Below are positions 43,867-53,097 of a stretch of DNA of 64,000 nucleotides, piece after piece (the stretch's first letter is position 1; each line of letters opens with the position of its first letter). The DNA comes from Paenibacillus chitinolyticus NBRC 15660 (GTDB lineage Bacteria > Bacillota > Bacilli > Paenibacillales > NBRC-103111): NCBI RefSeq assembly GCF_000739915.1, contig NZ_BBJT01000004.1, positions 649,367 to 713,366 of the forward strand, written 5' to 3'. The translations under genes and the position numbers were made by a program. The notes beneath the pieces were generated by a model. It was not told the origin of the DNA. It did not search any database and saw only the letters and a program-made list of their open reading frames with translations.

Positions 43867-45177
43867 TTACGCTTCCTCGATTTCACACCAGTCCACAATC
43901 GTTTTGGCAATCATTTTGACCGCTTGAATCACTTCATCGACAGGCGTAAATTCGTCGCTATGATGGGCAAGGCTCGGGTCGCCAGGTCCAAAGTTAACGG
44001 TCGGAATGCCGACATTCACCGGCCAGCCCATATCGGTATGGAAGCCCAGTCCTTCGATTTTGCCTTCCTCACCAATGGTCTTCAAGGATTGTACACAGGT
44101 CTGAACAAAGGGATGTGCCACATCCGTTTCCGCACAATCGGCATCCACCAGCCATTCGATTTCCGGCATATGCTCACAAAGCCAAGGATCCGATTCCGAT
44201 ACCTCGCGTAGAAAATCAGTCAATTCCTTCTTAACTTTGCCGCCTACAAGCTTCTCGTCACGTTCCGAAGGCAAGTATTGCGCATTGAATACGATTTCGG
44301 CCTCATTCGCGAAGGAGGTCGGGTATTCCCCGGCGTTTAATTGCGCGACATGCACCTGACAAGGGATCGACAAGTATGGATGGGTCTTGCTGACAGCCCA
44401 TTTCTCATTCAAGCGGTCCAGATGCTCCAGAATATATCTCGCTTTCTTAATCGCATCAACCGCGCCGCCGTCCCGCCAATCCGCTTGCGGCATCTCAATA
44501 TGGCCGCTGCGACCTTGGATCTTGATTTTTCCCCATAAAATCCCGCGGCAAAGCGGGGCAATCGTCAGCGAGGTCGGTTCCGTTAAAATGCAAGCATCCG
44601 CTCGATAGCCGTGGTGAATAAAATCAAGCGCCCCCATGCCTCCCGCTTCCTCATCGACAACCGTGCCGACGATAACCGGCCCTTTAAGCTTAAACCCGCT
44701 GCGAAGTATAGCTTCGACAGCCATAATCATGGCTGCGACTCCGCCCTTCATATCAACAGTGCCGCGGCCGTACATCTTCCCATCGATAACTTGGCCCTCG
44801 AACGGATCGACCGTCCATTTTGAGCCTGCCATGACGACGTCGATATGACCAAACAAGAGCAGGGACTTGCCTTCCGATCCTTTGCCGAACGTAGCCGCCA
44901 GATTGGGTCTGCCCGTAAAATCTCTTCCTGGATAATAGCCCGCCATGCCTTCATATTGCTTCAGCTCATCGGCGACGGGCTCCCAGATTTCGATGTCCGC
45001 GCCGAGCTTCTCCAGCTTGCCGGCAATAAATTGTTGAAGGTCCTTCTCTTTGGATGGCGCCGGTTCCTCGAAAAACCAGGGGTTGACGCTCGGAATTTGA
45101 ATGAGCTGCTGTAAAAAATGAATAATTTCATCTTGATGATTCTCGATCCATTCCATTACTCTCTGTTCTTGGTTCAT
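43867..45177 (-). CDS. M20 family metallohydrolase (ArgE/DapE/ACY1-like)
   Basis: A 436-residue M20 peptidase or deacylase with two zinc sites: FGHIDVV, GRGTVDMKGG, TVVDEEAGG and the late HHSDEFTPVDE. The start at 45177 (MNQEQRVMEW) follows AAAGGAGAG. Such enzymes cleave N-acyl or amide bonds in amino-acid or ureide derivatives. Its place between an AllA-like gene and a GATase1-like gene in a ribose-type operon points to a nitrogen-containing sugar conjugate. Confidence 0.87.
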   Translation of the reverse strand: MNQEQRVMEWIENHQDEIIHFLQQLIQIPSVNPWFFEEPAPSKEKDLQQFIAGKLEKLGADIEIWEPVADELKQYEGMAGYYPGRDFTGRPNLAATFGKGSEGKSLLLFGHIDVVMAGSKWTVDPFEGQVIDGKMYGRGTVDMKGGVAAMIMAVEAILRSGFKLKGPVIVGTVVDEEAGGMGALDFIHHGYRADACILTEPTSLTIAPLCRGILWGKIKIQGRSGHIEMPQADWRDGGAVDAIKKARYILEHLDRLNEKWAVSKTHPYLSIPCQVHVAQLNAGEYPTSFANEAEIVFNAQYLPSERDEKLVGGKVKKELTDFLREVSESDPWLCEHMPEIEWLVDADCAETDVAHPFVQTCVQSLKTIGEEGKIEGLGFHTDMGWPVNVGIPTVNFGPGDPSLAHHSDEFTPVDEVIQAVKMIAKTIVDWCEIEEA

Positions 45178-45266
45178 CTCTCTCTCTCCTTTTGGCAGCA
45201 CTCTCCCGATACAGCATGAATCCGCAGCTGTCGTAAGCAAGCGCATCAGGAGCCGTGCCTGCTCGC

Positions 45267-45776
45267 TTATTCGAATCGAACGGTGCTTCCGTCAATAAAA
45301 TCAACCCACGGATTAATCATTTCATCGCCGAATTTATCCTTCTTCTTCTCAATGCCGAACATATAACGGGCATCGTCCGCAGCCGGGTAAGCCGGACTAT
45401 GCCAGACCCCCCGATGGATGACGATAGCTTGTCCGGGCTTAATTCGAAAACACTTGACGGTGGACGGGTCAGGACTTTCATCAGGATCGTCGATGTCCAT
45501 GCACAATGCTACAGGCTGTACAATCTCACGATCAAAGGTAAGCAGCAGCTCTTCACGACTGACATGCCTCTCCATTGCCGTTACGGCAAATTCGCGCCGC
45601 TTGGTAACCACAAGGCCAAATCCGATCGGCTCCCATACGTCCAGCATTTGCACATAGCTCCAGCAATCCCACCCGTCCCCGGATTTGGAGGGATCAATCG
45701 CCGGTAGATCCACTACTTTGCCATAGGGAGCAAAAGCCTCCTCCGTCAACTCTTCTATCCGCACCTTATACTCCAT
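45267..45776 (-). CDS. AllA-like (ureidoglycolate lyase family) protein
   Basis: A 169-residue cupin-fold protein with the ureidoglycolate lyase pattern: EAFAPYGKVVD at the N-terminus, ERHVSREELLL, FRIKPGQAIVIHRGVWHSP and NPWVDF at the end. True AllA releases urea from ureidoglycolate; homologues act on related compounds. The other allantoin genes are absent, so the substrate may differ. Confidence 0.8.
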   Translation of the reverse strand: MEYKVRIEELTEEAFAPYGKVVDLPAIDPSKSGDGWDCWSYVQMLDVWEPIGFGLVVTKRREFAVTAMERHVSREELLLTFDREIVQPVALCMDIDDPDESPDPSTVKCFRIKPGQAIVIHRGVWHSPAYPAADDARYMFGIEKKKDKFGDEMINPWVDFIDGSTVRFE

Positions 45777-45804
45777 TAAGGCCGCCTCCTAACAGGGATA
45801 TTAT

Positions 45805-46845
45805 TTAGAAATCAAAGCTGTCCACATTATCGTTCGTGACTTCAAGCGTGCCAATAAACACACTTTGTCCGTCTACTTTCACAGTCCCTATCGTCGGAAT
45901 CTCCATGCCGTCCTTGATTTCCTTGCCTTGAGCCAACTGATCCATAATGTAGACCGTTACATAAGCCAGCTTGCCCGGATCCCAAATAATATCCGTTTTG
46001 ATCGTGCCGTTCTTGATATAATTTTTCACGACGCTCGGCACGGCAATGCCTGTAATGGCAACTTGGTTTTTCTTTAAAGTGCCTGCCTTTACAGCTTGCT
46101 CTACTACCTCCGCAGCAGCCGTAGGTTCGCCGCCTGCAAATCCGATAATGCCTTTCAGATCAGGGTAAGTTTGTAGCAGGTTTTGCGCATTGGCATACGC
46201 CTTCTGTTGATCGTCGTCGCTCGCAACAGTCGTTACGACCTTAATATCCGGATATTTGGCTGTAAAATAGGCTTTAGCCGCATTGGATTTCGCAATCTGG
46301 TTTTGTGAGCCGAGACCGGCTACCATGAACGCTACCTGTCCTTTACCGCCGATTTCTTCTCCGATCGTTTTGGCCAGAAGCTCCCCCACTTCTTGGTCAG
46401 TGGCCGGAGCTACATAATATTGGCGATCTGTACCCGGCGCATCGCTGTCCCAAGTCACAATGTTGACGCCTTGACCTGCCGCTTTTTTGAACACAGGGCC
46501 TACCGCTTTCGCATCATTAGGCGATACGCCGATGCCGCTTACTTTGCGGGTCAGCATATCCTGAATCATATTAATTTGCTTGGAGGAATCCGCCTCTGTC
46601 GGCGCATTGAACAGAACTTCTACCTTCAAATCGGCTGCCGCCTTCTTGGCACCCTTTTCAGCCGCCGCCCAATAAGCAGGGCCAATGGACTTTGGATTCA
46701 TAAAGTAAGTTTTTGAGCCGGAAGCTCCCTGGTTCGGTTTGCCTCCGTTATCCGTTTGGTTCCCGCCTGTACTTCCGCATGCTGCCAAATTCAGAGCCAA
46801 TACACCCGTTAGTAACGTCAATGCCAGCTTTTTCATAGGTTTCAC
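45805..46845 (-). CDS. RbsB-type sugar-binding lipoprotein
   Basis: A 346-residue periplasmic-binding-protein-type lipoprotein: signal peptide, lipobox LNLAACGS, Gly/Asn-rich linker, then a family 4 domain (AKKAAADLKVEVLFNAPTEADSSKQI, ITGIAVPSVVKNYI). It is nearer to AI-2/rhamnose-binding proteins (LsrB, RhaS) than to classical ribose RbsB in wording, but the ligand is unproven. Its start overlaps the permease stop by four bases. Confidence 0.87.
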   Translation of the reverse strand: MKPMKKLALTLLTGVLALNLAACGSTGGNQTDNGGKPNQGASGSKTYFMNPKSIGPAYWAAAEKGAKKAAADLKVEVLFNAPTEADSSKQINMIQDMLTRKVSGIGVSPNDAKAVGPVFKKAAGQGVNIVTWDSDAPGTDRQYYVAPATDQEVGELLAKTIGEEIGGKGQVAFMVAGLGSQNQIAKSNAAKAYFTAKYPDIKVVTTVASDDDQQKAYANAQNLLQTYPDLKGIIGFAGGEPTAAAEVVEQAVKAGTLKKNQVAITGIAVPSVVKNYIKNGTIKTDIIWDPGKLAYVTVYIMDQLAQGKEIKDGMEIPTIGTVKVDGQSVFIGTLEVTNDNVDSFDF

Positions 46846-47786
46846 TCTCCATTGAATTTTTTATTTCCTACAGCAAGCAGAAGCAACGCTCCTAAAATGA
46901 CTGCCTGGTAAAGCACGGATACACCTAATAGATTCAATCCATTACGCAAAAACACAATGATCAGCAGCCCGACAAATGTGCCTGAAAGACTTCCCCTTCC
47001 TCCAAAAATATGTGTGCCTCCTATCAAAGTCGCTGTAATCACGTCCAGCTCTATATTGGTACCCGATGTCGCCTCTGCGCTTGCCAGACGCGACACCAGA
47101 AATATACCCGCCAAGGCCGAAAACAATCCGCTAAGCATAAACAGGATAAACCGGATGCGTACGACCGAGATGCCGGAATAGCGGACAACCTCTTCATTGT
47201 TGCCAATCCCGTACACATAGGTGCTGAATCTGGTTTTTTTCATTACAAAGTTGGCCAGCAGGAACATCACCACAAGGAAAATCGCATTAACCGGAACAAC
47301 GCCGATATATTGCTGGCCCATAAAGTAGAAAGCATCCGGAAAACCGCTTATGGGTCTCCCCTGATTGATCACGTAGACCAGCCCCCGCAGCATCACGAGC
47401 ATGCCAATGGTGACGACAATAGCCTGCATGCGGTGCCTCGCGATCAGATAGCCATTAACGGCCCCGCACAGCAAGCCGGCCAGTAGTCCAATGATCACAC
47501 TGATCCATATATCGATGCCCCGCTCATACGCAACTCCCATACATACAGCGGAGAAAGCCAGAATGGAGCCAACCGATAGATCCATCGCACCGGATATGAT
47601 GATCATGGTCATCGGAATGGCGATCAGCCCTACTTCAACCATCTGGTTTAGCACATTCATAAAGTTGGTGACGGTCAGGAAATAGGGAGACAAGAAGCTG
47701 AACAGCACGATAATGACGAGCAACAGAAGCATTTGAACGATTAGCTTATTTCCCCTAAGCGGGAACCGGCTTGTCCATGCACTCAT
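46842..47786 (-). CDS. RbsC-type sugar ABC permease, second copy
   Basis: A 314-residue CUT2 permease with 8-10 helices (MIIISGAMDLSVGSILAFSAV, ATLIGGTHIFGGRGSLSGTFVG). Pairs with the permease encoded just upstream; the four-base ATGA overlaps on both sides show tight coupling. Confidence 0.9.
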   Translation of the reverse strand: MSAWTSRFPLRGNKLIVQMLLLLVIIVLFSFLSPYFLTVTNFMNVLNQMVEVGLIAIPMTMIIISGAMDLSVGSILAFSAVCMGVAYERGIDIWISVIIGLLAGLLCGAVNGYLIARHRMQAIVVTIGMLVMLRGLVYVINQGRPISGFPDAFYFMGQQYIGVVPVNAIFLVVMFLLANFVMKKTRFSTYVYGIGNNEEVVRYSGISVVRIRFILFMLSGLFSALAGIFLVSRLASAEATSGTNIELDVITATLIGGTHIFGGRGSLSGTFVGLLIIVFLRNGLNLLGVSVLYQAVILGALLLLAVGNKKFNGE

Positions 47787-48745
47787 ACCAAATCCCCCTC
47801 TTTTCCTTTGTTTTGCCGTATACGTTGCAGCGTATTAATAACAATTGCCAGAATAATCAGAAAACCAGTTGCGGCATCAACCCAGAACGGAGAAACCTTG
47901 GATATAATGAGCCCGTTTTTAACGATGCCCATAAAGAGTACACCCAGCATCGTTCCGGCTATAGTACCGACGCCCCCGAATATACTTCCCCCGCCGATAA
48001 GAACGGCTGCCATGACTTCAAACGCCAAACCGCTGCCTGCTGTCGAGGCTTGCACACTTCCTACCTTTGCCGCGAAGATAACGGAGGCGATCCCGACCAG
48101 CAAGCCGGTTAATACATAAACCTTAAACTTGGTTCGGGCTATGCTGATTCCCGCAAGCTTGGCTGCCGGACCGTTCCCTCCAATCGAGTAGATTCTTCGG
48201 CCCACGCGGGTGAATTTCATTAAATAAATGAAGATCGCTATGAGAATGACGGCTGTCAGCAGCGGAAAGGAAATGCCGAGCAAATATCCTTGTTCGAAGA
48301 ATCGAAATCCTTCCGGAAAGTTCGTCATCCAGGTTCCCCCGCTGATGCCTACCGCAATGCCCCTGAAGATGTACATGGTGGCCAGGGTGACGATGATGTC
48401 CGGTATCTTCCTTACAGCGATGAAATAGCCATTGACCATGCCGCATAGCACCCCGATGCATATCCCCATAGCGGCTGCAAGCCATGGATGAATGCCATGG
48501 CCGAGGAACAACCCGACAGATGTCGCTGTCACAGCCAGCACGGAACCGACCGATAAATCCATGCCCCCCAGAAGAATGACCATCGTCATCCCTATCGCCA
48601 CAATAAACATGGAGATGTTCTGATCCACAATCAGCCTTATATTTTCGAACTGCAAAAAGTCAGGTGAAATGATGGAAAACAACAGCGTGACGAGAATGGT
48701 AAATAAGATGATAGGCGCTTCATGCACATTTAGCAGGCGTTTCAT
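47783..48745 (-). CDS. RbsC-type sugar ABC permease, first copy
   Basis: A 320-residue CUT2 permease with VILLGGMDLSVGSVLAVTATSVG and VLIGGGSIFGGVGTIAGTMLG. Together with the second copy it makes a heterodimeric channel, as in AI-2/rhamnose systems (LsrCD, RhaPQ). Confidence 0.9.
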   Translation of the reverse strand: MKRLLNVHEAPIILFTILVTLLFSIISPDFLQFENIRLIVDQNISMFIVAIGMTMVILLGGMDLSVGSVLAVTATSVGLFLGHGIHPWLAAAMGICIGVLCGMVNGYFIAVRKIPDIIVTLATMYIFRGIAVGISGGTWMTNFPEGFRFFEQGYLLGISFPLLTAVILIAIFIYLMKFTRVGRRIYSIGGNGPAAKLAGISIARTKFKVYVLTGLLVGIASVIFAAKVGSVQASTAGSGLAFEVMAAVLIGGGSIFGGVGTIAGTMLGVLFMGIVKNGLIISKVSPFWVDAATGFLIILAIVINTLQRIRQNKGKEGDLV

Positions 48746-50253
48746 AAGAGGCCTCCTTCCGGGAGCGGATGTGAAGCACGCTGCAGCAATTGTTCCTGGT
48801 CTGCCTCACCATGTGCAAATTCATGGACGATTGTGCCTTTGTGTAGCACCAAGATCCGATCGCTGAGACCAATCACCTCCGGCATTTCGGACGAAATCAG
48901 CAGGATGCTCAAGCCTTCCTGAGCCAGTTGATGAATAATATTGTAGATCTCCGCCTTCGCTCCGACGTCAACTCCCCGAGTCGGTTCTTCCAGAATAAGA
49001 ATATCAGGGTTCGCTGCAAGCCATTTGCCGATCACGACCTTCTGCTGATTGCCGCCACTCAGAAAATCTACGCTTTGTCCGTCACTGGGTGCTTTAATCC
49101 GAAGCTTCTCCATATACTCCCCGCTCATCTGTTTAATTCGCGCCTCGTCCAGCACCGTGTACTTTGAAAGCTGGGGCAGCATCGGGATCGATAGATTTTG
49201 CCGGATTGACATCGGTTTTATGATACCTTGACGGTGACGATCCGGCGGAACGTAAGCAATCTTCTTCGCTTTGGCCTGGCTTGGGCTATTGATTTTCACC
49301 GCTGCGCCATGAACAATGATGTCACCCGTTCCCCGCCTTAGACCGAATAAACGCTCGGCAATCGTATGCGTGCCCGAACCCGGAACGCCGAACAGCCCTA
49401 CTATCTCTCCCTTTCGCAGCTCAAAAGATACACGGTGCGCGGAATCGAGCGACAATTGCTCCACCTTCAGCACAACCTCTTGACCGTGCTTCTGCTCTCT
49501 TACCGGATATAACTGGCCGACCTCTTTGCCCACCATCATTTGAATCAAGTTCTGTTCGGTAACCTCTTCGATCCCTCGGGTATCAATCTTGGCTCCATCC
49601 CTCAGCACCGTTACCTTATCCGCAATTTCAAATATTTCCTTCATGCGGTGGGAGACATACACGATGGCAACGCCTTGCGCCCGAAGCCGGTTAACCACGT
49701 CGAACATTTTTTTCACTTCGTTTTCCGGGAGCGCCGCCGACGGTTCATCCATAATGAGCACATCCGCCTGAAAAGAAAGCGCTTTCGCAATCTCGATTAC
49801 TTGCTGGCTGTGGACTCCGAGATGCCGGACTTCCTGGCGGACATCAATTTCGCCTCCCCCTATCGAATCAACCAGACGCTGCGCCTCGTCATACATTTTG
49901 GACCATTGTATCCGTCCGAATCTGCCGACCATTTCCGGGCGGTCAATAAATATATTTTCCGCGGCTGTCAGATTGGAAAACAAATTGAATTCCTGATGGA
50001 TAATGGACACGCCTTGCCGTTGGGCATCAAGCGGGTTGCCGAATGTTACTTCCTTGCCCTTCAGTCTGATCGTTCCTTTCGTCGGTGAATATACGCCGGA
50101 CAAAATTTTCATCAGTGTAGACTTTCCTGCTCCGTTTTCCCCCATAAGCGCATGAACTTCGCCCGGATACAGCTCAAAGCTAACATCGGATAACGCTTTG
50201 ACCCCCGGGAACTCTTTGCTGATGCCTTCCATTTTCAAAACCGGATGCCTCAT
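48742..50253 (-). CDS. RbsA-type sugar ABC ATPase (two ATPase domains)
   Basis: A 503-residue CUT2 ATPase of two fused domains. The N-terminal one has Walker A GENGAGKST and Walker B VLIMDEPSAAL; the C-terminal half has SGGNQQKV and LILEEPTRGVDVG. Its Walker A is degenerate (GVPGSGTH), as expected for this family. It drives uptake by the RbsC-type pair. GGAGGT precedes the ATG. Confidence 0.92.
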   Translation of the reverse strand: MRHPVLKMEGISKEFPGVKALSDVSFELYPGEVHALMGENGAGKSTLMKILSGVYSPTKGTIRLKGKEVTFGNPLDAQRQGVSIIHQEFNLFSNLTAAENIFIDRPEMVGRFGRIQWSKMYDEAQRLVDSIGGGEIDVRQEVRHLGVHSQQVIEIAKALSFQADVLIMDEPSAALPENEVKKMFDVVNRLRAQGVAIVYVSHRMKEIFEIADKVTVLRDGAKIDTRGIEEVTEQNLIQMMVGKEVGQLYPVREQKHGQEVVLKVEQLSLDSAHRVSFELRKGEIVGLFGVPGSGTHTIAERLFGLRRGTGDIIVHGAAVKINSPSQAKAKKIAYVPPDRHRQGIIKPMSIRQNLSIPMLPQLSKYTVLDEARIKQMSGEYMEKLRIKAPSDGQSVDFLSGGNQQKVVIGKWLAANPDILILEEPTRGVDVGAKAEIYNIIHQLAQEGLSILLISSEMPEVIGLSDRILVLHKGTIVHEFAHGEADQEQLLQRASHPLPEGGLL

Positions 50254-50407
50254 CTTTAGACCTCCTATTCACCTTACCCAACTGCTTTTTGGATAACTTT
50301 AACAAGACTATGCGTTAAATCATAAAAGTCCGAGACTACAGGTGTCCCTTTCCAGGAAAGAAACCCCGTATATTGCCTTTTTATAGCGGCCTTATTGACC
50401 TATTGTT
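50254..50407. other. gap between rbsK-like and rbsA-like genes
   Basis: 154 bases with no gene. It carries the rbsA ribosome site at its lower end. I see no strong promoter or hairpin. Confidence 0.4.
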
Positions 50408-51316
50408 CTATGCCGTAAGAAACGACTGTACCTGATCATCTGTCGGAATCGAGCTCTGAGCGCCCGGTTGAGCTACAGCCAGCGCCGATGCCGCTGTCGC
50501 GTAGCGCAGGCAATCATGCAGCTCCGCTCCCGTTACATATTTAGCTGCGAATGCTCCGATGAAGGTGTCTCCTGCCGCTGTCGTATCCACTGCGTCAACT
50601 GAAAATGCGGGAAATGTGATTTGACTTCCCGATTGATCCATATAGATAGACCCTTTGCTTCCCAAAGTAATAATAAGATGAGGAATGCCGTCTTTCAGCA
50701 GTTTCTTCCCGGCCTCCAGCGCTTGGCTGCTTCCTTCAATACGGACGCCGCTCAGCACCTCCGCCTCGACCTCATTCAGAATGAGGAAAGCAACCTTGGG
50801 CAGTTGGCTCCGGTCAAACCCGTCAATTGGAGCCGGATTCATAAATACCGGAATATGCTTCTCTGCCGCTTTATCCAGCACCCTTTGATTGACTGCCGAT
50901 GATATTTCATTTTGCAGCAAGATGACGTCGAAACCTGAAAGATCCAATTGGTCAATCTCTTCCGCGCCATATCTTCCATTAGCGCCGGAGGATAATATAA
51001 TATTGTTCTCGCCGGCCCCATCTACTGTAATCAAGGCAAGCCCCGTCATACAGGGCTGATCGGCAACATAATCAAGAATAATGTTATCCTCCGCCAATCC
51101 CCTGCGTATGTCGGCGCCAAATGAATCCACGCCCAGTCCACCGGCCATAGCGACCGAAACTCCAGAGCGGGAAGCGGCAACAGCCTGATTAGCCCCTTTG
51201 CCTCCAATGAAGAAACGGGTCTCGTTGCCCTGTATCGTTTCGCCGGGAATCGGGTGACGTTCAACCTGTGTGACGATGTCCATATTCATGCTGCCCACTA
51301 CCAAGATCTTCGCCAT
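50408..51316 (-). CDS. rbsK: ribokinase (PfkB family)
   Basis: A 302-residue PfkB kinase of ribokinase type: GSMNMDIVTQVERHPIPGETI, GGKGANQAVAASR, NEVEAEVLSG and DTTAAGDTFIGAFAAKY with the catalytic Asp. It phosphorylates the imported sugar, most simply ribose, but the neighbouring genes leave room for a modified ribose. Fifteen bases separate it from the LacI gene. Confidence 0.9.
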   Translation of the reverse strand: MAKILVVGSMNMDIVTQVERHPIPGETIQGNETRFFIGGKGANQAVAASRSGVSVAMAGGLGVDSFGADIRRGLAEDNIILDYVADQPCMTGLALITVDGAGENNIILSSGANGRYGAEEIDQLDLSGFDVILLQNEISSAVNQRVLDKAAEKHIPVFMNPAPIDGFDRSQLPKVAFLILNEVEAEVLSGVRIEGSSQALEAGKKLLKDGIPHLIITLGSKGSIYMDQSGSQITFPAFSVDAVDTTAAGDTFIGAFAAKYVTGAELHDCLRYATAASALAVAQPGAQSSIPTDDQVQSFLTA

Positions 51317-51331
51317 GGCTCTCCCCCAGTA

Positions 51332-52354
51332 TTACGTCTTCAGTCTTTTGACTGAGCCGAATTTCTTCAATTCAACATCCAATATCATTTTCTTCAGCTT
51401 CGTCTGTTCTTTAGGCTTTCCCTTGATTTTTTGAATGAGCATCTCCGCCGCTTGAATTCCCATCTCTCTTGTCGGTCTGCTAACCACGGTCACTCTTGGC
51501 TGCACGAATTGAGCAAGCTCGTTCTCATCAAACCCAATTAAAGATATATCCTCTCCGATTCGGAGATTCAAATCGCGTATCGCTTTAATCGCACCCGTGC
51601 AGATGACGTTATTAGCCGCAAATATGGCTGTCGGTGGCTGCTCAGATTGCATAAGCTCCGTCGTAAACCGGTAGCCGTCCTCTTCCAGCCAGCTCCCCTG
51701 CTTGTGATAAGCAGGATCGGGTGTCAGGCCGCTCTCATGCATGGCTTGACGATAACCCCAATAACGGTCCTTGCCGTCGTTAAAATCATGCGCCCCATCT
51801 ATAATGGCAATGCGTTCATGACCATAGTCCACGAAGTGCTTGGTCGCTTCGTAAGCGCCGCGGAAGTTATCGATTAAGACACCGTCGTGGCCGCAATCGT
51901 TGATATAACGGTCGACAAGGATAGTTGGCTTGCGAATGTTCCGATAAAACTCCGCATCCTTATGAGTGCCTATTAAAATGATTCCATCCACATTTTTCCC
52001 CAGGAAGCTTTCAAAAAATTCTTCCTCCTCCGCCTCGTCGCTATTCGTGGCAACGACTAGAGTGGTGAAGCCCTCCTTCTTGGCTACCTCGACCATACCG
52101 CCAATGACTGCGGTGTAGAAGGGATTCTGAATCTCCGGCACCACGACGGACAGCATGTTGGTTTTTTTATTGACCATCGATGCAGCCATCGTATTCGGCA
52201 CGAAGTTCATCTCTTCAACTACTTTGAGAATTTTCTTGCGAGTGGCTTCGCTTACGCGATCCCGTCCATTCATCACTCGGGATACCGTAGCGACAGATAC
52301 ACCCGCTTGCTTGGCCACGTCCTTAATAGTGATTTCCTTGTTCGTCTTAGCCAC
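51332..52354 (-). CDS. LacI-family transcriptional regulator
   Basis: A 340-residue repressor: HTH at 8-30 (IKDVAKQAGVSVATVSRVMNG), hinge, then a sugar-binding core (LIGTHKDAEFYRNI, DGAHDFNDGKDRYWGYRQAM). It starts with GTG at 52354 after AAAGGAAGG. It is the first gene of the island operon and is followed without a break by the kinase and transport genes. Several LacI/CcpA-type operator copies lie upstream, so autoregulation by substrate is expected. Confidence 0.9.
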   Translation of the reverse strand: MAKTNKEITIKDVAKQAGVSVATVSRVMNGRDRVSEATRKKILKVVEEMNFVPNTMAASMVNKKTNMLSVVVPEIQNPFYTAVIGGMVEVAKKEGFTTLVVATNSDEAEEEEFFESFLGKNVDGIILIGTHKDAEFYRNIRKPTILVDRYINDCGHDGVLIDNFRGAYEATKHFVDYGHERIAIIDGAHDFNDGKDRYWGYRQAMHESGLTPDPAYHKQGSWLEEDGYRFTTELMQSEQPPTAIFAANNVICTGAIKAIRDLNLRIGEDISLIGFDENELAQFVQPRVTVVSRPTREMGIQAAEMLIQKIKGKPKEQTKLKKMILDVELKKFGSVKRLKT

Positions 52355-52374
52355 CCCCCTTCCTTTAGTTTTAT

Positions 52375-52460
52375 GTCATAACGTTTTCTCAATATTTTCC
52401 CTTTGACAATAAACGCTATGAATCTAATCTATCATATTATTTAATGAAAACGGTTACGCA
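52375..52460. promoter_or_regulatory. LacI-type operators upstream of the regulator gene
   Basis: TGAAAACGGTTACGCA (52445-52460) and a related AACGTT-centred site (near 52375-52393) lie in an AT-rich promoter region. The shared core AAAACGNTTACGCA recurs further upstream. Confidence 0.5.
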
Positions 52461-52529
52461 ATTTCTAGTTTCATTCTAGTACGTTCCCAATAAGATTACA
52501 ATAGTTTTTTTATAAAAACAAAAAAATAA

Positions 52530-52542
52530 TAAAGCGTTTACA
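52530..52542. promoter_or_regulatory. third operator-like copy upstream of the LacI gene
   Basis: TAAAGCGTTTACA matches the LacI/CcpA-type core and lies about 185 bases upstream of the LacI start. Confidence 0.45.
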
Positions 52543-52782
52543 TTTTTCGTACATAACCTTTTATTTTAGGTATTTCTTCGATATTTAACTAAATTCTCAT
52601 TAAAAACTAGTAAAAACGTCCTATATTCTTACATAAAACCAAGTTTTTCATTAATATCGCGTATACCTCAGGAAAAAACATACAACTTTCATTAGAATCC
52701 AACTTTCAGCCACTCCTCAAAAAAACAAGAAATGTTAACCCGTTGTTTCCCTCATTTAAAACTTCCTTTCCCAACCAATCTC

Positions 52783-52802
52783 TTGTTAAAACGTTTACGC
52801 AA
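52783..52802. promoter_or_regulatory. fourth operator-like copy
   Basis: TTGTTAAAACGTTTACGCAA shows the same AAAACGNTTACGCAA core as the copy at 52445. Its spacing of over 300 bases would allow looping between repressor-bound sites. Confidence 0.45.
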
Positions 52803-52938
52803 TTTGTTTGAAAATACACGTTGTTAACGTAAAACAAAAAGCCTGGAGGAATCAGGAATAAAAACCTTTAATGCCACCTTAGCTGTAAAACGCCGAATTA
52901 GACACATGATCTAATGAACCACTGATTCGTGCATTCGG

Positions 52939-52990
52939 TGCCGGTGAGAGGACTCGAACCTCCACAGTTTCCCTCACGATTTTGAGTCGT
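52939..52990 (-). pseudogene. tRNA-Leu(CAA) 3' fragment
   Basis: On the minus strand the 3' part of a tRNA-Leu is present, from anticodon loop ACTCAAAAT through the long variable arm and T arm GAGGTTCGAGTCCTC to the acceptor end CACCGGC. The 5' half is replaced by unrelated sequence. It is a truncated tRNA, probably a leftover attachment site. Confidence 0.75.
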
Positions 52991-53021
52991 ACATGTTATT
53001 TGTCCAAGAAGAGGAACATAA

Positions 53022-53070
53022 AACCCGCGAAAAGCCTTGTAAAATCAAGATTTTTCGCGGGTTTTTTTTA
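53022..53070 (+). terminator. strong terminator next to the integrase remnant
   Basis: Perfect 12-bp arms AACCCGCGAAAA (53022-53033) and TTTTCGCGGGTT (53052-53063) followed by a run of T. Confidence 0.8.
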
Positions 53071-53097
53071 GATTTTTCCAGGCTACGAGCAGATAAA

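Noticed and set aside
43067..52354. Island as a prophage
   Set aside because: No capsid, portal, terminase or lysis genes; only an integrase remnant and metabolic cargo.
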